64,000 nucleotides of DNA from Aspergillus flavus (Eukaryota; Ascomycota; Eurotiomycetes; Eurotiales; Aspergillaceae): positions 930,001-994,000 of the forward strand of contig NC_092404.1 of NCBI RefSeq assembly GCF_009017415.1, read 5' to 3'. Positions 11,717-27,100 of this stretch are shown here, piece by piece. The first letter of the stretch is position 1. Every line of letters begins with the position of its first letter. The position numbers and the translations under genes are program-made. The notes beneath the pieces were generated by a model that worked only from the letters and a program-made list of their open reading frames with translations, searched no databases and was not told the origin of the DNA.

Positions 11717-12824
11717 CTAGTTCATCTGGCGGATGAGGGCGTTGATGTTCTCCTCACGGTTACCATAGTCACCACCCTCAATGAAGTGCTTGAACTTGCG
11801 CTTGTGGAAGCCACCAGTGGGGTTGGAGAGCTTGAAGGGCCAGAGGAAGTTGTTGGCCTGCTTGAAGTTGGGGCCAACGGTGTAGATCTCGTGGATCAGA
11901 TCCTCAACACAGACGATGCCGTACTTGCCGAGGTTCTCCTCGATGATCTGGTTGTCGGAGATGGCAACGCGCTGCTTGTTGACCTTTCCGTAACCGCGCT
12001 TGTAGATGAGCTCACGGATGCTCTTGAGGTTGGGGTAACCGTAGGCGATGTAGGGGTTGATGATGGTCAGCATCTCCTGGGTAGCCTTGGTAAGGCGAAC
12101 GAAGGTGCCGTTGTTGATCTGGAGCAGACGGAGGAGCTGCAGGATCTTGCGGGGCTGGGGAGAGATCTTGTTGATACTGTTGGTATAGTTAGACGCTTGA
12201 AACTTTAACAATGGATATGCCACAAGAACTCACCCCTTGATACGGATAACGAAGACAAGCTTGGGCTCCTCAGGAACGTAGAAGTTACCCTCCTTGCGAG
12301 CAACGCGGGCAAGGCGGATCTTCTCACGCTCAGCATCGCGGTACTCCTTGACGTAGGACTCGGCGCGCTTGAAGATGGCGGCACGCTTCTCCTTGCTGGC
12401 CTGTACAATCTCTATTAGCGAGAATTCTACCCAGTCATTCATGACAAAAACAGTGGTAGTGTTAACGTCAGCCCCGAAAGATGGTTAACAGAAGCGACAG
12501 CATCGACCGATGGTCTAGTCGCGTAGTGGTTGCTATCATCACCCGTATATGTGGAAAAAAAGGAAAGAAAAAATAAATAAATAAATACTCACGGCCTTCT
12601 TCTTCTCAGCCTCCTCACGGGCGACAGCGCGAGCCTGCTCCTGGCTCTTGCGCTTCTTCAGGAGAGTCTCGGGGACGAGGACATGGTCCTGAGTGGGGAC
12701 GGTGCTGTTAAGGTCAGTTTAGTCTGTCCATGCAAAAATATGCATATATTCGCCGAGTGTAAGAACTGCAGCTATAGCGGCATTCTCAACTGAAGGCAAG
12801 AAATAAAGAAGCACTCGACGACAT
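11717..12824 (-). CDS. RPL7: 60S ribosomal protein L7 (uL30)
   Basis: Four exons: 12824-12820 (ATGTC), 12704-12593, 12400-12234, 12176-11717, total 247 residues, the normal length for fungal L7. The sequence includes [19 protein letters not shown] near the N-terminus, [16 protein letters not shown] at the start of the L30 fold, and C-terminal [14 protein letters not shown]. It is part of the large ribosomal subunit. The five-nucleotide first exon is inferred: it is the only nearby ATG that restores frame (MSTVPT), and its donor GTCGAG is weak, so the true start needs transcript support. Intron 2 (12401-12592) hosts a C/D snoRNA. The gene is divergent from SNF8. Confidence 0.93.
12464..12546 (-). 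ncRNA. Intronic C/D-box snoRNA guiding 25S rRNA 2'-O-methylation (snR39/snR59-like)
   Basis: Inside L7 intron 2. On the minus strand a C box GTGATGA (12542-12536) is followed about 65 nt later by a D box CTGA (12471-12468). The guide directly upstream of the D box is complementary to CCCGAAAGATGGT, read on the plus strand at 12473-12485 and matching a conserved large-subunit rRNA segment (rRNA sequence from memory). By the D+5 rule the target is the G after CCC. Between C box and guide a hairpin can form: GCGAC 12494-12498 with GTCGC 12518-12522, and GACC 12505-12508 with GGTC 12512-12515. The terminal stem is weak (ACG/CGT). In yeast, RPL7A and RPL7B introns encode snR39 and snR59, which act in the same rRNA segment, so host and target both agree. 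Confidence 0.82.
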
Positions 12825-13640
12825 GTATTTAATCAGTGAGACATGAAGGGCTTGCCAATCGGTAATGGGACGTTGCTACTAGCGATGCATTTTCAGCACG
12901 AGTTCGCAACTCCGCGATGGCAGCCACAATCGTTTAATTCTCATCCGACAAAGCCCCAAGCATTACGCTCAGGAAGATAGTGTTGACGCCGTTCGTCCCA
13001 TCTCTGTTAAGCCATTCCAGGTCTAGTCAGAGTATGGGAACGCAGCTCGCAACAATTTCTTTCAAGGAGAAAGTAACTATGACCTTCAACCTCAATACCC
13101 CAGACCATTGTGCGATCCATCCATCATCTCGTGCTCATATCACTGAGGCGCAAGTTCATGGGGGACGACAGAGATCACGGGAAAAATCGAGCTGGTGCCC
13201 AGCGACCGTTTCTGATCGCAGCATCTCCAGCGAGAAGGACGACTATAACTTCAACCCTTACAAGCTCATAAAACGAAGCAGCCGAAAGGGTATCCGCTAA
13301 AGGGTATCATACGTAGCAGTAGAGGCCATTGCGACGGTCCGTTGAGTTCGCGAGTTGGGCGGTTGGCGAATGCTGTCGTACTGGAAGAAGTTCAAAAAGA
13401 AAATTGCTTCGAGTTGAAGAAAAACGAGTTTGTGGGTGGGTCTCGGAACTAGCCCACATGCGGCTAGCCTCTGTTAGCACGACGACCTTTCCGTTCTGGG
13501 TGATCTGCTTAGGGCACATACATGTCAGCTGACAGTCTCCGATAAGGCGCTGCGATAACCGATTACAAGACGCCCATCTTGATGTTCTCCATACCTACCC
13601 CACGTCCCTTCTCTCTGCCTATCCTAGACAATACGTTGCC
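12825..13640. other. Divergent promoter region, RPL7 / SNF8
   Basis: About 0.8 kb with both 5' regions. A 106-codon frame at 12980-13300 lacks any motif and is not called. No tRNA or repeat was seen. Confidence 0.5.
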
Positions 13641-14489
13641 ATGGCGTCGCGTCGAGGTGTAGGACTAGGTGCTTTCGCAAACCGCTCCCAGGCTAGCCAA
13701 TCGTACGCCAACCATGGCGCTAATCTACGTTCCACGCATCTCTCCTCCCTGCAAGCACAATTATCCGTGTTCCAGTCATTACTGCACACATTCGCATTAG
13801 AGCATAGCTCGACGATAAAGTCAAATCCAACGTTTCGTGCAGAGTTTGCTCGCATGTGCAATGCAATCGGTGTTGACCCACTTGCAGCGAGTAATGTCAG
13901 AGGCAAGAATGGTCGGAAGGGAATGGGTGAAGGGGCAAGTTTTTGGACGCAGATTATGGGCGGGGATATGAACGACTTTTACTTCGAACTTGCCGTCCGT
14001 ATAGTAGAGCTTTGCCGAGACACGAGAAGTGAGAATGGAGGCTTGATAGGCGTCGAGGAGTGCCGTAAGCGAGTAGGTAAAGGCAAGGCTATAGGGAGCG
14101 GGTTGGAAGTAACTGAGTATGGAGCCTCGAACCATGCAGTACAGAAGGTATACTAATTGCTATGTTTGCGAATTAGTGACGATGTTCTACGTGCCGTCAA
14201 GGCTTTGGAACCCTTGGGCTCGGGCTTTTCGATTGTCCGCGTTGGTAGCAAACAATACATCCGATCGGTCCCTAAAGAGCTTAATACAGACCAGGCGACC
14301 GTGCTCGAGGTTATTCAGGTCCTTGGCTACGTGAGTATATCCATGTTGCGAGTAAACTTAAATTGGGAAAAGGCTCGGGCGCAGACTGTTATTGATGACC
14401 TTCTGGCGGACGGTCTAGTGTGGCTTGATGCCCAAGGTGAAGAGAATGAGTATTGGTCACCACAGAATCTACTCGACGATAGTGGATGA
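13641..14489 (+). CDS. SNF8: Vacuolar sorting protein SNF8 (ESCRT-II subunit, VPS22/EAP30)
   Basis: Two exons (13641-14116 and 14177-14489) join as GLEVTD|DDVLRAV across a 60-nt intron, giving 262 residues, the normal size of SNF8. Family features are the N-terminal MASRRGVGLGAF, a helical stretch QAQLSVFQSLLHTFALEH, RAEFARMCNAIGVDPLA, and tandem winged helices ending in LNWEKARAQTVIDDLLADG and a Trp-rich EYWSPQ. ESCRT-II acts on endosomes in sorting ubiquitinated membrane proteins into multivesicular bodies; in Aspergillus and yeast this route also feeds alkaline-pH signalling. The frame reads straight through a GTGAGT at about 14331 and keeps conserved residues, so no second intron is called. 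Confidence 0.93.
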
Positions 14490-15163
14490 GGCTATTTCTA
14501 CTGAAAAGCTACTTTCTCAGTCAGTAAAGATGTTAGCAAGAGCTATTTCGTGGGGTTTATGTCGATCGAGTGGATGACAACCATAGTTTCGCTCGATCAA
14601 TTCGAACCCTTACTTGTATAGACGTTAAAGTATATACAGCTACGTAGTGGCGTGTCAGAGACTGCAGAAGCATAAATACTAAGGAACAGTCGAATTGCCT
14701 GGTGGTTTGGCGAGGTATTGGGTATTGGCGCCACCCCGTTCTAGACGCCCTGGATAATATATATATTTGGGGGCTGCGAGTAAACCCCTACAGAACCCAA
14801 TGGCTCGTACTACAAGGGGCTGCTAACGCCTAAAAATACAAACGAAAAACTAGAAATATATGATCATCACATTCGTACTGCTACATAAAGCATACCTAGA
14901 ATAAGTTTCTTGGTCCGAATATGCCTATGTTTACGTCCGTTTCCTTGCTTTTGCATTGCTGGGAGCACCTATCTCTCGACTTCGCTCGTCCGATTCCAAA
15001 AAAAGGGTTTATTTGTAAAGAGGAAATGCCATATGTATCAAGAAAGGGAGAATCGGAAATTGACAAAGTGTTCGTCAATAATAAGAGCACACGGGATCAT
15101 ACGTAGTTAAATTCCAGGAGCATTAGAACCATGAAAAACAAAGGGATGCCATTACAAACAATT
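14490..15163. other. Intergenic between convergent genes
   Basis: 670 bp between SNF8 (plus) and eIF3c (minus) stop codons, with both 3' regions. AT-rich around 14750-14890. Nothing else supported. Confidence 0.5.
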
Positions 15164-17823
15164 TTATGCCTTGATCGCTCCGCCCAATGCACCACCGCTG
15201 AATTGCTGTCCACCGGGCCGACGACCTTGTTGGCCGCCAGGCAGTCTGGGTCCACCACGGGCTTGGCCTCCACGTCCAGGGCCACGGCCTCCACGGGCGC
15301 CGGCGCCCTGATCGCGCTGGAAAGCGTTGGCCATGCCTTGAGTGCGCTGCTCGAGAGTCTTCTCGTTGGCCTCCAGAAGGTTCATCGACTTGTCGGCGAG
15401 AGTAACAACCTGGGACTGGAGACGCGACAGCTCGACACCCTTGCGGAAAACAATGGCATCGTTGACCTGGTCAAGAGCAGCGGCGAGCTCCTCATGAGAG
15501 ATCATACGGCTGATGATGGCGGCAATCTTCTTCTCGGACAGCTCGAACATGTTTGACAAGGTGGAAATAGAGAGACTGTCGTAGAAGGGAGCATATGTGA
15601 AAAGGTAAGTTCTCAGGCCCTCTTCTTGGATCTGCTGAGACAGCATCTCCTTGATCTTGTCGGGCTGGGGCATCAGATCCCAGATCTTGATGGAGTTAAG
15701 CATCTCTGCAGCCTTCTTCCAGTCACCCGCAGCAAGGAACTTAGCGCTCATGATGACACCATCACGAGTGTTCTCTGCAGGGCCAGTGAATACCTGACGC
15801 TCATTGTAATCCAACATACGACGGAAGGTCTTTGAGATGATACGGCGCTTCAGCTCGGGTGAAGAAGAGGTTTGAGCCATGAGAGGGACTTCCAAGAACA
15901 TGCTTGAGGTAAGGTAAATGCACTCAAGAAGTTCAAGGTTGATGTGCATGTGGAAGGGCAGCTGACGCTGACGCTCAAGACGCTCCTGCTCAGGAGAAAC
16001 AGTAGAGTAACGCTGGAGGATGATACCTTGAGCGAGAAGTTCCTTCTGACGGCCACTGCCACAAACTTCGGACAGCGTATTTTGAGCTTCGTAGATAAGT
16101 CCGGCACGGAATGCGCACAGACCGATTTGAACCAGGGTCCGGTTGAAGAGAATCTGGGTGTTGACGTCGAAGTTGGAGATATTCTCAGTAAGATGAGACA
16201 TGAGCATCAAGTCACGAGAACGGTAATACTGGTCGTGCAAGGCAAGGAAATAGATCTGGCACAGCATGGCACGGGCCCTGATGATACCGTCACTGTAAGT
16301 GAAGAGATAGTTGCACAGGGTCTGGACCAGTCCTGTCACGTCACCAGCATTTCCACGAGGCGTAACCTTGGAGTCCAACTCGGAGGGAAGTGCCTTCCAA
16401 GTACCCTCTTCCAGGATTGTCACAACCTGAGAAGGCTTGAAGTAAATGTGCTCCAGCCTGCGCATGACAACCCGGTTGAGGCTGTCCTGGCGCATATCAC
16501 TCTTCTCAGCTTCGACAAGGCCTTCAATGTAAGCTTGAACGCGAACAAGGTTGGTATACAGCTGCTTCTCATCGCTCAGACGATCGATGTATTCAGCAGT
16601 GTGGGGATCGATGTGTTGCAAGGACCGAGTCAGCTCGTCGTCGAGCCTCTCAACATGAGACACGATGCTGCCTGGGATGTGCAAGGTCTCGCCTGGCTTG
16701 ACCTGGGGTTGCTTCTCATCATCTTCCCACTCTTCAGCTCCCTCAGTGACAACATGGTCGCGGTTGGTCTCGAGGACAGACAGTAGAGCGGCAAGCTCCT
16801 TCTCAGCAAGCTTCCATTGGTCGACACTCATGTAGTTGGCGGAAGACGTAGAGCTGATGTCGAAACGGGTAGAGAGAAGAGTGAGGTAGACACGAATGCG
16901 CTGGTAAGGAGTCTGAGCAACCTCCAGGAGCTTCTCCATGGTTTTGATCTGCTCGAGGCGGTCTGTATTTTTCTTTCCTCTGGATTCGACAATGACGCGG
17001 AGGTGCTTAAGAATGCTCTCTGGGGTGTACTGCAGGGTCTTGCCACCACGGCCAACAGTAGCGAAACCATCATCAGTAGAGGTTGCTGCTGCAGGTGCTT
17101 CAACTACACGCTCAACCTTGGTCAGGCGCGGGGCAACGATGGCGGGCTTAGCCTCCTCTTCCTTGCCCTCCATGTAGCCATCCTTATCACTGCGATACTT
17201 CTCGATATGAGTGGCGTACTCCTTGTTGTTCTTCTTAATACGTTGCTTGACCGCATTGAAACCCCTGGAGTTGCTTGCGTTCATCTTCTTCGCTGACTTC
17301 TGCTTCGTAATAGTCTCGTTCACGAAATCCTCGAGATCGGCAACGGCTTTGACATAAATCCTGGGAACTGGGCCCGATTGCGTAACCTTCACGACCTGGC
17401 GGTTAAGCTTATCGAACTCTGGATCCTTTGAGTCAGTATGCATGTACCAAGGGTATCACACGGCCATGTTCTTCGGCCTATATCCAACGCACCTGACGAG
17501 ATAACAGCCCAGTCGTTAATCTTCTCGGCATTTTCAATCAACTTGATGATGCCCTCAAGTTCCTCCAGCCTCTTATCCTTGGCACTCTTCACAACCGTTA
17601 CTTTCTCCTCATCCTCGCTCTCCTCGCTCTCCGATGCATCCCTCAAGAAACGATTGGCACCGGTTTCACCCTCGTCATCGGAGGATTCCTCCTCCGAAGT
17701 CTCCTCCTCCTCTTCGCTGGATTCCTCCTCGGACTTCTCCTCCTCCTCGCGATCGGTGAGAAGCTCTTCCTCATCCGAGCTGGAATCGCTGTCGCTACCG
17801 CTACCGTAGAAGAAACGCGACAT
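15164..17823 (-). CDS. NIP1: Eukaryotic translation initiation factor 3 subunit C (eIF3c/Nip1)
   Basis: Two exons (17823-17493 and 17418-15164) splice as [13 protein letters not shown] to 861 residues. The N-terminus [19 protein letters not shown] begins a roughly 75-residue Ser/Asp/Glu tract, typical of fungal eIF3c and a likely CK2 target and eIF1/eIF5 docking region. The C-terminal third is a PCI domain (about residues 590-790), with [15 protein letters not shown] in the winged helix, and the tail is Gly/Arg-rich ([12 protein letters not shown]). eIF3c is a core part of the 43S preinitiation complex. The 3' splice site used is TCCAG at 17419-17423 rather than the nearer AAAG, since only it keeps frame. 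Long plus-strand open frames opposite this gene are codon-bias shadows. Confidence 0.95.
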
Positions 17824-18987
17824 ATTGGCGGATTTTCAGGTAATTCGGACCGGAAAGCGTCGCGGGGTTCAAAAAATGGCCGTCTCCTTTAGTGGTGAGA
17901 CGCACGGTCGTGGAATAATTCGAAGGACGATTCCCTTAAAGCCCGTCGGTTCGCTCTCAGAAAATCAAGTTGTGAGGGTTGGAGCCGCAGAGTCAGACCG
18001 CGCGAGCCACAACGAAAATTAAGCGAGGTGGCGCCTAACCGTATCGGGTAATCATCCATCGTACTACGGATCGCGCCTCCGCTACTAAACGTCTTGACAA
18101 TGCGGAGAGGATTGTTCATATCAAATAAATGGGCTTAGTTAATAGATCTACATAATCAGATGCCCTCTCCCTCAACCTGCATCCCGTTAAGTGACTAGGA
18201 GAGAGGAGCGGAGACTTTCTTTTGCGTAAAAGCCGACGGTGGTTCGATATTGATGAAATCCAAATATCCAAGCTTAATGATGCTTCTCTTAAACGTGTTC
18301 GAATAAAAGGTAAAAAAAAAGGGAACAGATTTATAATGGGAAATGGTTTATCATTTCCGGACAGAAAAAGAAGAAAAACAAAATGTAACGTTTAACATGA
18401 TAATGCGGTAACAAAGAGCATAAATCTCGGTCTTTCCAAGTACTCCTGGCCATGCCGACAACAGCCACATACACTAATCTGGAAGAACTCGATTGGGAAG
18501 ACAGCAAACCGACGGCGAGCACCCGAGCACTAGAAAGGCGATTGTGAATAAGAACCCCCCTGCAGCGTCGGAGGTGTCGTCGGTGGATAGCGCCCGTGAA
18601 ATGTTGCGCATTCGGCACCATAGCGGGGGACTGATTTTACATTATATCCCCTCCTAGCCAAAGCTCGAAGCTATGCCGTGTGTAGGTCCGCAGACCATGC
18701 CAGACCAAGTGCACAACTTGATGGAACAGGGTGCGCATTGGAAGACTTTTTATTCATGGTCGGGGCATGTTGGATGGCAAGGGCTAGTAGCAGAGGGGCT
18801 GAAAGGGAAGCGGGCAAAGGTCCAAATGTCAAGCAAAGCAGAACGAGAATTTGGAGCAGCTCTGCGGTCATGCCTTGAGAGCACACGCATCTAGAGCTTA
18901 TGCTTGCCCGGTCAAAAGTGCACTCGCTAATACAAGATGTTAATGCACCCACGGGTGCCACTCAAGCTGGTTTCAGCACATTTGTGT
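17824..18987. other. Intergenic: eIF3c promoter and Yak1 3' region
   Basis: 1.16 kb between two minus-strand genes. Short frames at 17889-18119, 18331-18621 and 18671-18961 have no motif or splice support. No RNA gene was seen. Confidence 0.5.
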
Positions 18988-22067
<3,080 letters not shown>

Positions 22068-24117
22068 CTGTCCGTCCTCTTAACACAATGTCTCTCATAA
22101 ATCGGAGACTTCCTAGGTCAGGAAATTGGACGATGGCCTTTTCGTCGTGGAAAGCGCACATGCACCGCGACCGGGTGATATACGGTAGCGGGGATGGCAA
22201 ACGCACGTATCGCGATCAGGCGGAGACGAAGCGGAGCACGATCGAGCCCTATAGCAATTCAAAGATAATATAAGGAAAGAAAAAGGAATTGAAGCTAGGT
22301 GCGATTTGTGTGGCACTTCATCATCCAGGCGACTTGTCGCTATGGGGAGGAGGGTTTGGAGTTCCAAGGGCGAGGCGGCCAGTAGACGACGGATGAGGTG
22401 TGGGCAATTCACAGTGACGACGTGCGCAACAAACCGAAGCCGATGGGGCTGGCTGACACGCTAAGGGGCTGGGGAAACGAAGGGAGTACCGACTGCTGGA
22501 AGCCCCGGGGGTAAAGGGGAATCCAAGCAGAAGCACACAGCCGAAAAAGAAGACTGTGTGGAAAAGTGGTGGAAGCAACTTCCAGCCGAAAGAGCTGACA
22601 ACGACTAATTGCGGAGGGGGGGAGAAGAAGAGAGGGAAGGGGGTGAGGTTGGTGGAGGTGGTGGAGATGCCTGAGATTCGAGGGGAGTGTTGCGTTTGAA
22701 GGCCTCAGGCTGCCGTTGGGCTTAACATGGCATTCGGGGCAAGGGCAAAGGGCAGCAGCCCATAAACTACATGCGTATTTTGGATGATAGTTTATCTCTC
22801 TCGTTAATAACAAAGCTAGACTACTGCTAGTTAGTTCTGGTAGTGTAAGGGGGGCTTGCTTCCTTTAACTTCCTCGACATTCGTATTGGGTTGACCAGGG
22901 CGTATGAACGGGCTGCTGATCTCACGACTCGTACGGAGTACTTTGAATACCTAGATTTGCTCTTTTGGAATGGTCTTCGGATTTCACAATCTTTCTAAAA
23001 GGAAAGGAAATTACTTGTCTTTTTTCTATCTTTTGTATTTATTCCGTTTGAATTCAAGGCCTTTTTATTTGTATGGAATTTAGTTTAAACTTCTTCCTAT
23101 AGGGTTACTAGTGGCTGTCATTATGATTTACTGCATTCCAATAGTCCTTAATATTACCTATTACCAAGTATCCGCAATATTTATTTACTCTACCTCGCCC
23201 AACCAGCTTCTTAGCGTTGAAAGAGCACACAATATCCCCATAAGTACTCAAGTCCCAGGAACTATGGCAGGGCAGGGTTCATAATGATTACATCGTACTG
23301 TGTACCCATGATTACCAGGTCTCGATGTGATACATAGAGAACCTGATTTACCCGTCCAGCTCGTACGTACTATACACAAAGTCAGTTGCCGTTTGCAGCA
23401 TGAAAAAGACAGTTTCGTAAGTTAAATAATAGGTATGCCCCGTGGCATGCAACTTAGGCGGAACTAAATTAGGCCAAAGAAGGAATGCTCCGATAATTAG
23501 TGGCACGCTTGACATCCAACAGAGATGAGCCCTAAAATCACAATTGATAGGCATCAATCAGTCAACAAAAAGTAGATTAATACCCAATCCAGACTATCTG
23601 GCGGCCCCAGTGGCCCCAACGCTGATGCCACTAGTGACGTGGGAGGCTAAGAGCATGACGAACGTCTGGTTAGTCAGTTTGGGACAGTCCAGCCCCGAAG
23701 GCGGTCAGTGACTCACAATCGGTGAAACCATTCTGCCGTAATTATGATTATCAAGACATGGATAATACTTGTGAAGACCTTGCTGGTTCACTCACTTTAT
23801 ACTTATACTAATCCCAATCCCACTGACGCATATGGCTGATGCGTAGGGAACTGTATAACACAACCTAATCTCAGTCTTAAGAAAGGTTCCTCTTTCCCGA
23901 GGTCTCCGAGCAGTATCGCTAAAACTGCCCATCGAATCATGTACTGCGCCACCAGTTCTTGGGACAGTTATGGTGGATAATTCCTTACTCTTAAGATATA
24001 CCCCTCTAGCGAGACTTTACTTCGTACATGGTCTCTCCTCATTTGGTAATCTGAGAAACTTGGTATAACGGCAACTTCACATTCCGTTCTTTTTCTTTTT
24101 CCTTGTCTTTACCGAGT
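22068..24117. other. Divergent region between Yak1 and Rad26
   Basis: 2.05 kb. 22100-22800 is the CT-rich (on the minus strand) Yak1 leader/promoter, with overlapping Pro/Ser-rich frames I take as shadows. 22900-23340 is AT-rich. A 69-codon minus-strand frame at 23348-23557 encodes a hydrophobic peptide and could be a decayed membrane-protein remnant, but no flanking exons can be joined to it. No RNA gene was seen. Confidence 0.5.
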
Positions 24118-27100
24118 ATGGACAACAACATGGAGGCCGAGCCGGACTCCTTATCTCAGAACGAGCACCCCAAGGACGAACGAGCGATGCTCTTGGGGGC
24201 AGTCTCGTCAGCGATTCCAGTTCACTCAGATCAAGTTCCTGCAACGGGCACAGATGAAACGAGCCGTCTACGGGAGCTTCAAGCCGACGTTCGCGACCAG
24301 GATGACCTCGAGAGAGATATATCTCGTCAGGTATCTATCACCGTGTGACTTTGAGGTCTTGTTTGCTAATGTATACAGGCCGACAGGTTGCTCATGGAGC
24401 AAGCAGACGAACGTGACAATAGAAGATTAGAACGTACAACACTTGAAAAAGAGTATAAACATCGGCGGTAATGGTCTTTTTAACATATTCTAACATTCTT
24501 ATAGAAAGCTTGAAGCGCAGATCCTAAAAGCACACCAGCGAATGTCTCAGCCCATCGGTACATCTGCTCGGGTCCGCCTACATAATGAGATTCAAAAATT
24601 AGAAACCCGTAATGCCGCGTTGGCGAATGACCTTAAAGAGATACAGCAACGCATTAATGAAAGACATGAAGGACAGGAGTCTGGTGGACCGGCTATGGGG
24701 ACAGGTCGAATGCCTAATGAATCTCGCAGAGATTATCTCATCCGCACAGGGAAGATCACACCATTCTCTAAAATGAGTACCGGCCCGAATGAGGGACCCC
24801 TTGCTAGTCTGCATGACGCTCTCATCGACGCCGAGGACGAGCGTGATGAAAGAGAAGCATTGGAACAAGTCCGAAACCGATCTGCGGTATCTCACCGAAA
24901 CCTTGTGCGCCCTAGCTTTGGCTTTGATGAAGCGAGCGAAGCGTCTATGGAAGGGGATGGCCATCCAAAAAAGCGGAGAAAATTGACCCAAAGGCCCAAG
25001 GACAGAGAGACAACCATGGATTCCGAAGAAATGGATGAGACAGTAACGCCCGTGGAAGATGTAGCTTCGGACGATGGCTCAGCAAGTTATGTAGCGTCGG
25101 AAGAGGAAAAGTCGCCATCAGAAGACGAGGAGGACTTTGTACCCGAGGGAACGCCGCCACGATCCGCAAGCCGAAGCAAGGCTAAGAAGACCCCGGACGA
25201 TGTAGAGGATTTCAGCGGGCTGGACGATGGAAACGAGAAGGTCTATCAATCCAGGCTTCAAAGCTGGGTCACACGAAGGAGTGCTGCGCGGAAGCGTGCT
25301 CTGCAGGGTAGTACAGACGCTCATGAACATGAAGAACAGGAGGAGTGGTTCATGCCTCATCCCACTGTACCCGACGTGGACTATGACAACGGATATCGTA
25401 TTCCTGGTGACATTTATCCCCTTTTGTTTGACTATCAGAAGACAGGGGTGCAATGGCTATGGGAATTGCAGCAGCAGCAAGTAGGAGGAATTATTGGAGA
25501 TGAAATGGGACTTGGAAAAACAATTCAAGTCATTTCTTTCCTGGCTGGGCTTCACTACAGCAAAAAGCTAACAAAGCCGGTCATTATTGTGTGCCCCGCA
25601 ACTGTCATGAAGCAGTGGGTTAATGAATTCCACCGCTGGTGGCCGCCTTTTCGTGTCTCAATTTTGCATACCTCCGGCAGTGGGATGGTAAATATTCGAA
25701 ATGAGAGTAGTAGGGAAGATGCGCTTTTGTCTCAGACGTGGGATAGTCGCCGCAGTCTGGGTGGGCTGAAAGCCGGGAGAAAAGTCGTCAAACGTGTGGT
25801 AGAGGAGGGTCATGTGCTAGTGACCACGTACTCCGGCCTGCAGACCTACACCCCTCTTCTAATTCCAGTGGAATGGGGGTGTGCTGTGCTTGACGAGGGC
25901 CATAAGATCCGTAATCCCAACACTTCGATCACTATCCATTGCAAGGAACTCCGGACACCACATCGGATCATTCTATCAGGCACACCGATGCAGAATAACC
26001 TGACAGAGCTTTGGTCATTGTTCGACTTTGTTTTCCCAATGCGTCTGGGGACCTTAGTGAACTTTCGAAATCAGTTCGAGTTCCCCATCCGTCAAGGCGG
26101 ATATGCTAATGCTTCGAACTTGCAAGTGCAAACAGCAGCGAAATGTGCAGAGACTTTAAAAGATGCCATTAGCCCGTATCTCCTGCAGCGATTCAAGGTC
26201 GATGTTGCCGCGGACCTTCCTAAGAAGAGCGAGCAAGTGTTGTTCTGTAAGCTCACAAAGTTGCAGAGACAAGCGTATAAGTCATTCCTTGGCTCTGAAG
26301 AGATGCAGTCTATTCTCAGAGGCCGTAGGCAAGTGTTATATGGAGTGGATATTTTGCGGAAAATTTGCAATCACCCAGACTTACAGAGCCACAAGCTTAC
26401 GTCGCACAAAGCAGGTTATGGTAACCCTGATAAATCGGGCAAAATGCAAGTCGTCAAGTCACTCCTCGAGCTGTGGAAGGATACGGGCCATAAGACCCTT
26501 CTATTTGCACAACATCGTATCATGTTGGACATCCTTCAAAAATTTGTAGAATCTCTATCGGGGTTCAATTACCGGCGGATGGATGGCACCACACCTATTG
26601 CCCATCGGCAATCGATGGTTGACGAGTTTAACAATAATCCGGACCTTCACGTGTTTCTCCTTACCACCAAGGTAGGTGGACTGGGAGTAAATCTAACAGG
26701 GGCTGATCGGGTGATCATTTATGATCCCGACTGGAATCCGTCAACCGATGTGCAAGCCCGTGAGCGAGCATGGCGGCTTGGACAAAAGCGGGACGTTACA
26801 GTGTATAGATTAATGACCGCCGGGACAATCGAGGAAAAGATTTATCATCGACAAATTTTCAAGCAATTCCTCACCAACAAGATATTGAAGGATCCTAAAC
26901 AGCGCCAGACTTTTCAACTAAGCGATCTGCACGACTTATTTTCTCTTGGAGAAGATGGTCAAGGTCCAACGGAAACAAGCAAGATTTTCAAAGAAGCCGA
27001 TATCACCTACAAAGAGGGAGGTAGCACGACCACTCAGCAGACATGCACGGGTACCCGCGTACAGAGTCACCCGCGGAACCAACAGGATGAGAAGAAAGAT

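Noticed and set aside
11531..12208. A 225-codon plus-strand frame over RPL7
   Set aside because: Leu/Val/Asp/Glu-rich shadow of the ribosomal protein exon on the other strand.
15944..17296. Plus-strand frames of 280 and 159 codons opposite eIF3c
   Set aside because: Antisense to a highly conserved coding exon; no motif of their own.
23348..23660. A possible decayed transporter exon on the minus strand (hydrophobic 69-codon frame, with a second hydrophobic stretch near 23600-23660)
   Set aside because: The similarity to Dal5-like permease C-termini is only impressionistic; no splice sites join the pieces and no other helices are found upstream.
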